Source: Acidocella sp. (GTDB lineage Bacteria; Pseudomonadota; Alphaproteobacteria; Acetobacterales; Acetobacteraceae). From it: a stretch of DNA of 38,840 nucleotides. The DNA is taken from the NCBI RefSeq assembly GCF_013044125.1, contig NZ_JABEVC010000135.1:1-38840 (forward strand), written 5' to 3'. Of this stretch, positions 25,324 to 32,560 are shown piece after piece (the stretch's first letter is position 1; every line of letters starts with the position of its first letter). The notes beneath the pieces were generated by a model that saw nothing but the letters and a program-made list of their open reading frames with translations, was not told the origin of the DNA and made no database searches. The position numbers and the translations under genes are program-made.

Positions 25324-26541
25324 ATGCCGAGATTCACCCCACAGAATGCCGCCGAGGCCGCTGAAATAATCGCCAGGGCCGCCGCCGGAAATCAACCGCT
25401 TGAAATTATCGCGGGCGCCAGCAAGCGCGCTTTGGGCCGCCCCGTGGCAAGCAATGATGTTCTCGATATCTCGGCATTGCGCGGGATCATCAGCTACGAA
25501 CCCGCCGAACTGGTGCTGAGCGTGCATGCCGCCACCCCGATGTCCGAGATCGAGGCGGCATTGAGCGAACACCAGCAGATGCTCGCGTTCGAGCCGCCGG
25601 ATTGGCGGGGGCTGCTGGGCAGCGGCGGCGAGCCCACCTTGGGGGGCGTCGTTGCCTGCAACCAGTCTGGCCCGCGCCGGGTCCGCGCCGGCGCCGCCCG
25701 GGACTATTTCCTGGGCTTCTCGGCCATCAACGGCTGGGGCGAATCCTGGAAGGCCGGGGGCAAGGTGGTGAAGAACGTCACCGGCTATGACATGTCAAAA
25801 CTACAGGCCGGCGCTTTTGGCACATTATCGGTGTTGACTGAGATCACCCTGAAGGTGATGCCAAAACCGCAGACCGCCACCACAATCCTGCTGCCAAGCC
25901 TGGCCGGCGAGGTGGCCATTGCGTTGCTCTCCCAGGCGCTGAACACCCCCTACGAGATCTCCGGCGCCGCCCATCTGCCGGCCGTGGTGGCGCGGCGCTC
26001 GGGCGTGGCGGCGGCCGCGCAAGGCGGCGCGGTCACGGCATTGCGCCTGGAGGGGCATGCCCCCTCGGTCGCGTTCAGGGTTGAAGCGGCCGAGGTATTG
26101 CTGGGCCGCGGCGAGCGGCTCGATGCCGCGCAGAGCGCTCAATTCTGGCGCGAGGTGGGGGAGGTGAGCCCGCTGCTGCCTGCCGAGGGGCGCGTGATCT
26201 GGCGGCTCTGTCCCACACCTTCGGCGGCGCCCGAGGTCCTGCAGGGCATCAGCGGCGCTTTCGCGTCGGCGGAGGCGTATTATGATTGGGGCGGCGGGCT
26301 GATCTGGCTGTCGCTGGATGCGGCGGCGGCTGGCCCGGATGCCGGCGCGGCGGCGGTGCGGGGCGCCATGGCGCGCGCGGGCGGCCACGCCACGCTGATT
26401 GCCGCCCCGGCGGCGCTACGCACGGCCGTGCCGGTTTTCACGCCACTGCCAGGCCCCCTGGAAGCGCTCGCCCGGCGGGTCAAGCAGAGCTTCGACCTGC
26501 GCGGCATTCTCAACCCTGGCCGCATTCAGGAAGGGCACTAA
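25324..26541 (+). CDS. glcE: glycolate oxidase subunit, FAD-binding
   Basis: A 405-residue relative of GlcD with a shorter C-terminal part. ATG 25324 lies 13 nt after the glcD stop; the frame is open upstream inside glcD but this start gives the family N-terminus FTPQNAAEAAEIIARAAA. FAD-contact strings are EIIAGASKRALGRP, GLLGSGGEPTLGGVVACNQSGPRR and KNVTGYDMSKLQAGAFGTLSVLTEI. It ends FDLRGILNPGRI as usual. The middle is alanine-rich and of low conservation. It forms the soluble flavin part of the complex with GlcD. The ribosome site is weak, suggesting coupling to glcD translation. Confidence 0.9.
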   Translation: MPRFTPQNAAEAAEIIARAAAGNQPLEIIAGASKRALGRPVASNDVLDISALRGIISYEPAELVLSVHAATPMSEIEAALSEHQQMLAFEPPDWRGLLGSGGEPTLGGVVACNQSGPRRVRAGAARDYFLGFSAINGWGESWKAGGKVVKNVTGYDMSKLQAGAFGTLSVLTEITLKVMPKPQTATTILLPSLAGEVAIALLSQALNTPYEISGAAHLPAVVARRSGVAAAAQGGAVTALRLEGHAPSVAFRVEAAEVLLGRGERLDAAQSAQFWREVGEVSPLLPAEGRVIWRLCPTPSAAPEVLQGISGAFASAEAYYDWGGGLIWLSLDAAAAGPDAGAAAVRGAMARAGGHATLIAAPAALRTAVPVFTPLPGPLEALARRVKQSFDLRGILNPGRIQEGH

Positions 26542-26546
26542 CCCCC

Positions 26547-27827
26547 ATGCAAACCAATTTTACCGCGGCGCAGCTGGCCAACCCGGACATCGCCGCCTCC
26601 GAGCAAATTCTGCGTAGTTGCGTGCATTGCGGCTTCTGCACCGCCACCTGTCCCACATACGCCCTGCTGGGTGATGAGCTCGATAGCCCCCGTGGCCGGA
26701 TTTATCTGATCAAGGACATGCTGGAGAATGACCGCCCCGCCACCGCGGAGGTGGTGAAGCATGTGGACCGCTGCCTCTCTTGCCTCTCATGCATGACCAC
26801 ATGCCCCTCGGGCGTGAATTATATGCACCTGGTTGACCATGCCCGCCACCATATCGAGGAGACCTATCGCAGACCCTGGGCTGATCGCGCGCTCCGCCGC
26901 GTGCTGGGGGCTGTGCTGCCGAGTCCGGCCCGTTTCCGCCTGGCGCTGCGGGCCGCCGCGCTGGGTAAGCCGTTCTCGCGGTATATGCCCGCGCGGTTGA
27001 GGGCGATGCTGGCGCTGGCCCCGGCGCGCCTGCCCGCGCCATCGCCGGTCAGCCGTCCGCAGATATTTCCTGCAACTGGGCCTCGTGTGCGCCGTGTCGC
27101 CATGCTGGCCGGCTGCGCGCAACAGGTGCTGGCGCCGCAAATCAACGAGGCCACGGTCCGGCTGCTCACACGCCATGGTTGCGAAGTGGTGGTGGCGAAC
27201 GGGGCGGGCTGTTGCGGCGCGCTCACGCATCATCTCGGCCAGGACGGGCATGCTGCGGCCCGGGCCAATATTCTCGCCTGGCAACGCGAAATTGAAAGCG
27301 GCGGTTTGGACGCCATCGTGATGAACGCTTCGGGCTGCGGCACAATGGTGAAGGATTACGGCTTCATGTTCCGTAACGATCCGCAACTGGCCGCGCCCGC
27401 CGCCCAGGTTTCAGCCCTGGCGCAAGACATTACAGAGCTGATGGCCCGGATTGGCTTGCGCCAGCCCGTGCAGACGAGCGGCCAGCGGGTTGCCTACCAT
27501 AGCGCCTGCTCCCTGCAGCACGGCCAGAAAATAACCAACGAGCCGAAACAGTTGCTTAAACAGGCGGGGTTCACGGTGCTCGATGTGCCGGAAGGCCATT
27601 TATGCTGCGGCTCAGCGGGTAGCTATAATCTGCTGCAACCAGAAATCGCCGGACAACTGCGTGAGCGCAAGGTGATGAATATCAAAAGCACGGCGCCAGA
27701 TCTAATCGCCGCAGGCAATATCGGCTGCCTGACGCAGATCGCCACAGGCACGCAACTGCCGGTGGTGCATACGGTGGAATTGCTGGACTGGGCCACCGGC
27801 GGGCCCAAGCCGGCCGCGCTGGGGTAA
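26547..27827 (+). CDS. glcF: glycolate oxidase iron-sulfur subunit
   Basis: A 426-residue protein with two 4Fe-4S ferredoxin motifs at the N-terminus, CVHCGFCTATCPTY (from residue 29) and CLSCLSCMTTCPSGVNY. Two CCG domains of the heterodisulfide-reductase type follow, seen as AGCCGALTHHLGQ and HLCCGSAGSYNLLQP. Start ATG 26547 is 5 nt after glcE. GlcF carries electrons from the flavin subunits to the membrane quinone. Last gene of the lctP-glcDEF run. No terminator with a stem and T-run is obvious in the following 180 nt. Confidence 0.92.
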   Translation: MQTNFTAAQLANPDIAASEQILRSCVHCGFCTATCPTYALLGDELDSPRGRIYLIKDMLENDRPATAEVVKHVDRCLSCLSCMTTCPSGVNYMHLVDHARHHIEETYRRPWADRALRRVLGAVLPSPARFRLALRAAALGKPFSRYMPARLRAMLALAPARLPAPSPVSRPQIFPATGPRVRRVAMLAGCAQQVLAPQINEATVRLLTRHGCEVVVANGAGCCGALTHHLGQDGHAAARANILAWQREIESGGLDAIVMNASGCGTMVKDYGFMFRNDPQLAAPAAQVSALAQDITELMARIGLRQPVQTSGQRVAYHSACSLQHGQKITNEPKQLLKQAGFTVLDVPEGHLCCGSAGSYNLLQPEIAGQLRERKVMNIKSTAPDLIAAGNIGCLTQIATGTQLPVVHTVELLDWATGGPKPAALG

Positions 27828-28006
27828 CAGACTCCCTCTCGATACAAGGCAGGGGTGGCGGGACGAAGGGGGCGAAGGTTCCAGCGGCGTGGAAAGCCGT
27901 TGAAAATCTCCCGGAGGGGCTGCGCGCCAAAGGAGAAACTGACGCCACAGGTCATCCTGTATGGCCGCAGGCATCTGTCATGCAATTCCTGGGAAGCCGG
28001 ATTGCC

Positions 28007-28020
28007 TTGATTCAGATCAA
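28007..28020. promoter_or_regulatory. FNR/Anr-type box upstream of the ubiT operon
   Basis: TTGATTCAGATCAA matches the FNR/Anr consensus TTGAT-N4-ATCAA at every specified base. It is the only striking element in the 262-nt gap between glcF and ubiT (27828-28089) and is centred about 76 bp before the ubiT start. ubiTUV is known to be under FNR control in E. coli, so an activating role under low oxygen is the natural reading. I see no clear -10 hexamer at the spacing expected for either activator class. Confidence 0.8.
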
Positions 28021-28089
28021 AGACATTCTTTCCATCTTCAGGTCAGTGTCCCGCGCTTGATCGCCAGTTGATGGCACAAACAGGACTGC

Positions 28090-28761
28090 ATGAGTATGGA
28101 TGAAAGTCGACTTCCCGTTCCTCTGGCGCGTGTGGCGTTGCGTGTGATACCTGAAACTGTGTTAAATCGCCTGACGTATCTTTTGATACGCAGGATGCAG
28201 AAGATTCATCCAGGCTTGTTTCAGAATCTTGCCCGCCTGGATGCGGCCACCGTCTGCATAGAACCCTCTGATCTGCCGTACCGCTTTGTTTTGAAGTTTG
28301 GCCAAGGCCCAACATCCTTAAGAACAGCGGCCCGCGCGGGATGTTCCTGCGATGCTGCGGTCAAAGGAAAATTGGAATCATTGCTCAATTTGCTCGAGGG
28401 CCGCATTGACAGCGACATGATGTTTTTCTCACGTGAGATCATCATCACCGGCGATACCGCCGTTGTCGTCGCCTTGCGTAATACGCTTGACCGTGAAGAA
28501 ATCCGCCTTCTGGACGATATTTCCGCCATGTGCGGGCCGGTTTCAAATCCCGCGCGCAAGGTGATTGTCAGGGTCAATAAATTCATGGAACATATCAAAA
28601 CATCCATGAAAAATGCGCATGAGCGGCGGCATTCGCGTGATGCCAATGAGGCCGCCGCGAAGCTTGAATGTGCCAGACTCCAGGAAGAGATTAAGGCACT
28701 TAAATTCCGGCTCGCGAAATTCGAAGTGCGCGGGAAAAGAATGGATGCATCCGCCCTATGA
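28090..28761 (+). CDS. ubiT: UbiT-like SCP2 lipid-carrier protein of anaerobic ubiquinone synthesis
   Basis: A 223-residue protein whose residues 1-165 align by eye with UbiT (YhbT): the SCP2-domain stretch GRIDSDMMFFSREIIITGDTAVVVALRN corresponds to the FFQRRLVIEGDTELG region of E. coli UbiT. UbiT binds isoprenoid quinone intermediates in the O2-independent pathway. The C-terminal 50-60 residues are extra: a highly charged, coiled-coil-like helix (NEAAAKLECARLQEEIKALK) not present in the roughly 174-residue E. coli protein. ATG 28090 is used; ATG 28096 is also possible. Its stop overlaps the ubiU start (ATGA). First gene of a six-gene unit behind an FNR box. Confidence 0.85.
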   Translation: MSMDESRLPVPLARVALRVIPETVLNRLTYLLIRRMQKIHPGLFQNLARLDAATVCIEPSDLPYRFVLKFGQGPTSLRTAARAGCSCDAAVKGKLESLLNLLEGRIDSDMMFFSREIIITGDTAVVVALRNTLDREEIRLLDDISAMCGPVSNPARKVIVRVNKFMEHIKTSMKNAHERRHSRDANEAAAKLECARLQEEIKALKFRLAKFEVRGKRMDASAL

Positions 28762-29753
28762 GATCTTCGTATCTTGAACTTGTCTGCCCCGCGGGAACCC
28801 CTGCGGCCTTGCACGCAGCTGTCGCCGCCGGCGCGGATACCGTCTATTGCGGGTTCCGTGATTGCACGAACGCGCGCAATTATCCGGGGCTCAACTTTGA
28901 TATGGATGAGATGACAGCCGGCGTCGCCTATGCGCATGAGCATGGGTGCAAGGTTCTTGTCACCATCAACACATTTCCACGCGCCGGTCAGGAAAAATCC
29001 TGGCATCAGGCCGTCGACAACGCTGCCATGGCTGGCGCGGACGCAATTATTCTGGCTGATATCGGACTGCTGGATTACGCCACACGCCGGCATCCGGGCC
29101 TGCGGCGGCATCTTTCCGTCCAGGCATCCGCCGCAAACGCCTTGTCGATCCTTTTCTATCGCGAGCATTTTGATATCAAGCGCGTCGTGCTGCCGCGAGT
29201 CTTATCGATTGAGGATGTCGCATCCCTGATTCAGCAGACAGAAATGGAGACCGAGGTGTTTGCCTTTGGCAGCGTCGGTCCCATGTCGGAAGGCCGCTGT
29301 TTTCTTTCATCCTACATGACAGGTCTCTCACCGACTCATGAAGGCGTCTGCGCGCCGGCAAGTCATGTCGTGTATCAGGATGATAATCACTGCATCAAAT
29401 CCTGCCTCGGCAGTGTCACGCTGAATAAATTTTCAAAGGATGAACCCGCCGCCTACCCCACGCCGTGCAAAGGGCGCTATGAGGCAAATGGCCGTACCTC
29501 TTATTTGTTCGAGGAACCGATTGGCTTGAATGCGGTCGATATTCTTCCTCAACTCAAGGCGGCCGGCGTCACGGCTCTGAAAATCGAAGGGCGGCAGCGC
29601 AGCCGTGCCTATGTTTCAAAAGTTGTAGGCACTTTCCGCAAAGCGCTTGATGATCTGGCCGCGGGTACGCAAATACACGCCTCTGGTGATCTGAAAACAA
29701 TGGCAGAGGGTGGCCGTGAGACATCTGGCGCCTACAAGAAAGGCTGGCGCTAG
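28758..29753 (+). CDS. ubiU: UbiU-like U32-peptidase-family hydroxylase subunit with one cluster cysteine missing
   Basis: A 331-residue U32-family protein, colinear with E. coli UbiU: LELVCPAGTPAALHAAV, GFRDCTNARNYPGLNF, HLSVQASAAN, VVLPRVLSIEDV, KIEGRQRSRAYV. UbiU pairs with UbiV, each holding a [4Fe-4S] cluster, to hydroxylate ubiquinone precursors without O2, using prephenate as oxygen donor in E. coli. The four E. coli ligands (Cys169, 176, 193, 232) map with a constant offset of five onto residues 174, 181, 198 and 237. Three are Cys, but 174 is Gly (codon GGT at 29277-29279, in GSVGPMSEGRC). Two additional cysteines, 212 and 216, lie in the stretch between ligands three and four. Cluster binding may thus be altered. 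Confidence 0.87.
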   Translation: MRSSYLELVCPAGTPAALHAAVAAGADTVYCGFRDCTNARNYPGLNFDMDEMTAGVAYAHEHGCKVLVTINTFPRAGQEKSWHQAVDNAAMAGADAIILADIGLLDYATRRHPGLRRHLSVQASAANALSILFYREHFDIKRVVLPRVLSIEDVASLIQQTEMETEVFAFGSVGPMSEGRCFLSSYMTGLSPTHEGVCAPASHVVYQDDNHCIKSCLGSVTLNKFSKDEPAAYPTPCKGRYEANGRTSYLFEEPIGLNAVDILPQLKAAGVTALKIEGRQRSRAYVSKVVGTFRKALDDLAAGTQIHASGDLKTMAEGGRETSGAYKKGWR

Positions 29754-29755
29754 CC

Positions 29756-30685
29756 ATGATCGAAAATCAAACTACGCAGAATTTGCCAGCGGGGAAAATT
29801 ACCATCGGTCCACTTTTTTTTCACTGGACCGCGGAAAAACGCCGCGATTTTTATTTCCGTATCGCTGATGAAGCCGCCATCGACTGCGTCTATCTCGGTG
29901 AGGTTGTCTGTTCGAAACGGGAGATATTTTTCAAGGAGTTTCTTCCCGTCGTTTCGGAGAGACTTCAAAGGGCCGGCAAGGAAGTTATCGTCTCCACACT
30001 GGCACTCGTCACATCAAAACGCGAGATGAGCACGGTTTCAGCTTACGCCGATGCGGGCTTCATGGTCGAAGCCAATGACGTTGCCAGCCTGCAGGCATTG
30101 CATGGAAGGCCCCATGTCATCGGCCCTTTCATCAATGTGTTCAATGAAAGCACGCGTGACTACGTTATAAAGAACAACGCCACGCGCATTGTTCTGCCGG
30201 TTGAAATGGCCGCAGATTCAATTGGCCGGTTGGCGGGTGGCGGCGAGGCCGCCGAAATCGAAGTCATGGTTTTTGGGCGCCAGCCACTCTCCGTCGCCAT
30301 GCGCTGTTATCATGCCCGCGCGCATGAGCTTAACAAGGATAGCTGTCAATTTGTTTGCGGCTTGGATCAGGACGGGTTGCAGACAAATACCGTCGATCAG
30401 CAACCAATCTTGGCGGTCAATGGCACGCAGACAATGTCCCACGGCTATGTCGTGCTTCTGCAGGAGTTGGCCAAACTTCAGAACATGGGCGTAAGCCATT
30501 TCCGCCTCTCTCCCCAGGATGTGGATATGGCGCGGGTTTCCCACTTGTACCGTAATGTTTTGGACCGGAAGTGCGATCCAGCGGAAGCTTTGGAAACGCT
30601 GAAGGCCATTACAGATACCGTACCCTTTATAAATGGCTTCTGGCATGGCTCCGAAGGGTTTGCCTGGGTCGAAAACCGTGCATAG
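29756..30685 (+). CDS. ubiV: UbiV-like U32-peptidase-family hydroxylase subunit
   Basis: A 309-residue partner of UbiU, starting 2 nt after the ubiU stop. The typical UbiV strings are ITIGPLFFHWTAEKRRDFY, VYLGEVVCSKRE, VSTLALVTSKREM, PVEMAAD and NGTQTMSHGYV. All four cluster cysteines are present: Cys52, Cys184, Cys197 and Cys201. The 13- and 4-residue spacings equal those of E. coli UbiV (Cys180, 193, 197). It is thus the intact member of the pair, unlike UbiU here. It would act in the cytoplasm or at the membrane face in O2-independent ring hydroxylation. Confidence 0.9.
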   Translation: MIENQTTQNLPAGKITIGPLFFHWTAEKRRDFYFRIADEAAIDCVYLGEVVCSKREIFFKEFLPVVSERLQRAGKEVIVSTLALVTSKREMSTVSAYADAGFMVEANDVASLQALHGRPHVIGPFINVFNESTRDYVIKNNATRIVLPVEMAADSIGRLAGGGEAAEIEVMVFGRQPLSVAMRCYHARAHELNKDSCQFVCGLDQDGLQTNTVDQQPILAVNGTQTMSHGYVVLLQELAKLQNMGVSHFRLSPQDVDMARVSHLYRNVLDRKCDPAEALETLKAITDTVPFINGFWHGSEGFAWVENRA

Positions 30686-30695
30686 GATAAAGAAT

Positions 30696-31844
30696 ATGGC
30701 TTCTAATCGAGGAATTTCATGGAAGACTTTTACGGGAGATTCCGGAACTGAAGAGCATTTCATTTCGATTCAGGCGCCTGAAGATCTCAGTTTCAAGGAA
30801 CAGGTCGCCTTCGTCAACGCAAATTATTGTGACATGCAAAGGCAGCTTTCCCTTTCGCCAGACACCGCGGTATTTCGCAGGATATTTCTGAGCGACGTAT
30901 TGAACCAGGCGAGCTTCATCAGAGAAAGCGACCTTCTCGACGATATGGTCGCCATCTCAATCGTACAGCAACCGCCGCTCCAAGGATCAAAAATCGCGCT
31001 GCTGGCCTATCATGTTAAAGCCCTGCAGCCGTTCACAAAGCGCCGCCTTTCCTCAAAGCACCTGCTGGTCGAAAAAGATGGGCAACGTCATCTTTGGAGC
31101 ACACGTCTTTGTACTTGTGATCACGAGACATCAAACTCCTCTGAGAAACAGACAAAGGCGATTTTTGATGATTTGTCAGCCGTACTCGCCGAGCAGAAAG
31201 CGAACCTGGCGGATCACTGCGTACGGACATGGATTTATATGAAGGACGTCGATGTCTTTTATAAAGGCATGGTCGATAGCCGGCGAGACATATTCTCCAA
31301 ACATGGCTTAACGGCCAATACGCATTACATCGCCAGCACTGGAATTCAAGGCGCCTGTTCCCATAGGTTTGATCTTGTCTCCATGGATGCCTACTCAAAT
31401 CTTGACCTTGTGTCAGGTCAGATATCCTATCTCAACGACTTCGACTATCTATGCCCGACAAAGGATTATAATGTAACCTTTGAACGCGGCACAACGGTCT
31501 CTTACAAAGAGAGACGGCATCATTATATTTCAGGAACGGCCAGCATCGATAAGCAAGGAGATGTTGTGCATCCTGGAGATGTATTGCTCCAGTTGGACCG
31601 TGCTCTGGAAAATACCGATGCCTTGCTTAAATCCGGGGCGGCAACGCTCGATGATATGATGTATCTGCTGGTCTATCTGCGCGATATTGCCGATTTCCAG
31701 GGCGTCAACCGGGTTCTGCGCGCGCGCTTTCCAGATCTGCCAATTTTTATTGTTCAGGGGGCTGTTTGCCGCCCGGCTTGGCTCATCGAAATTGAGGGGG
31801 TCGCGATTACAAAAAATCATAATCCTTTGCTGCCATCCTTTTAA
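30696..31844 (+). CDS. tandem Rid/chorismatase-fold protein in the ubiTUV operon
   Basis: A 382-residue protein. ATG 30696 follows AGGATAAAGA and lies 10 nt after ubiV. Residues 265-372 form a clear Rid (YjgF) domain: HHYISGTASIDKQGDV, DDMMYLLVYLRDIADF, then VQGAVCRPAWLIEIEGVAI with Arg359 and Glu365/367 where Rid proteins place active-site residues. Residues 130-260 look like a second, degenerate copy (CVRTWIYMKDVDVFYKGMVD). This tandem plan is that of chorismatases, and SGTAS plus the CR-x3-LhEIE end also match the XanB2-like protein at 6917-7882. A chorismate-cleaving enzyme giving a hydroxybenzoate for the Ubi proteins is an attractive but unproven idea; a Rid-type deaminase is the alternative. 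Confidence 0.6.
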   Translation: MASNRGISWKTFTGDSGTEEHFISIQAPEDLSFKEQVAFVNANYCDMQRQLSLSPDTAVFRRIFLSDVLNQASFIRESDLLDDMVAISIVQQPPLQGSKIALLAYHVKALQPFTKRRLSSKHLLVEKDGQRHLWSTRLCTCDHETSNSSEKQTKAIFDDLSAVLAEQKANLADHCVRTWIYMKDVDVFYKGMVDSRRDIFSKHGLTANTHYIASTGIQGACSHRFDLVSMDAYSNLDLVSGQISYLNDFDYLCPTKDYNVTFERGTTVSYKERRHHYISGTASIDKQGDVVHPGDVLLQLDRALENTDALLKSGAATLDDMMYLLVYLRDIADFQGVNRVLRARFPDLPIFIVQGAVCRPAWLIEIEGVAITKNHNPLLPSF

Positions 31845-31868
31845 TCGGCCAGAAACAAGGTCCCGAAA

Positions 31869-32555
31869 ATGTCAGACGATGCTCCTTTCCTCATGCTTGA
31901 CGAAGCTGCCATAAAAGCTGCCGAACTCCGGCGCGATCCTTACGATTATACCTTTATTGAAAATGCCATCAGCACCGATCATAAGGCGGAGGTTCTTGCC
32001 GACGTGCCGGTTATTCCGGATCGGGGCAGTTATGCACTTGCGAATTTGCGATACGGACAGAAATTCGGGAACTGCATGCAGGATCTTCTGAGCCCTCGTT
32101 TCCGGCGTCTGGTTGAGCAGAAGTTTGATATCGATTTAAGCAACAAGCCCGCCAGCATCGTGATGATGGGAAATACAACCGGGCACTACAATGAGGGATA
32201 TGCACATCCTGATTCGAAACATAAAATCATAACGGTTTTGCTTGGTTTTACTGCAGAATGGCCGCATGAGCGTGGCCGGCTGCGGGTGCTGCGCAGCAAC
32301 GACCGCGATGATTACGCGTTCGAATTTGCCCCAGAATTTGGAAAAATGCTGATGTTCCGCGTCTGCGATCATTCCTGGCACGGATTCCTGCCGCAAAAAG
32401 GCAATAGAATGAGCGTACAACTTTGTTATGTCGATTCAGAATGGTATGTGCATCGTGAAAATATCCGCCATGGTCTGAGCAGCTTCGCTAAATCCATTCC
32501 CGTCGTTCGTCAGATAATTGACTGGATGCCTCGTTCTTTTGGCAATAAGGGCTGA
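31869..32555 (+). CDS. putative 2-oxoglutarate/Fe(II) oxygenase-fold protein A
   Basis: A 228-residue double-stranded beta-helix protein. The facial triad is visible as His113-x-Asp115 in EGYAHPDSKHK and His171 in DHSWHGFLP, followed nine residues later by Arg180 (NRMSVQLCYVDSE), the position that holds the carboxylate of 2-oxoglutarate. The sequence between them (KIITVLLGFTAEW, GRLRVLRS) resembles prolyl-4-hydroxylase-like enzymes. There is no signal peptide. It lies 24 nt after the Rid-fold gene and 5 nt before the second oxygenase-like gene, so it is very probably co-transcribed with ubiTUV. Such enzymes need O2, odd for an operon with an FNR box. Substrate unknown. Confidence 0.7.
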   Translation: MSDDAPFLMLDEAAIKAAELRRDPYDYTFIENAISTDHKAEVLADVPVIPDRGSYALANLRYGQKFGNCMQDLLSPRFRRLVEQKFDIDLSNKPASIVMMGNTTGHYNEGYAHPDSKHKIITVLLGFTAEWPHERGRLRVLRSNDRDDYAFEFAPEFGKMLMFRVCDHSWHGFLPQKGNRMSVQLCYVDSEWYVHRENIRHGLSSFAKSIPVVRQIIDWMPRSFGNKG

Positions 32556-32560
32556 TCTCT

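Noticed and set aside
27828-28006. - strand open frames in the glcF-ubiT gap
   Set aside because: No ribosome site or recognisable motif; they run into the 3' end of glcF in antisense.
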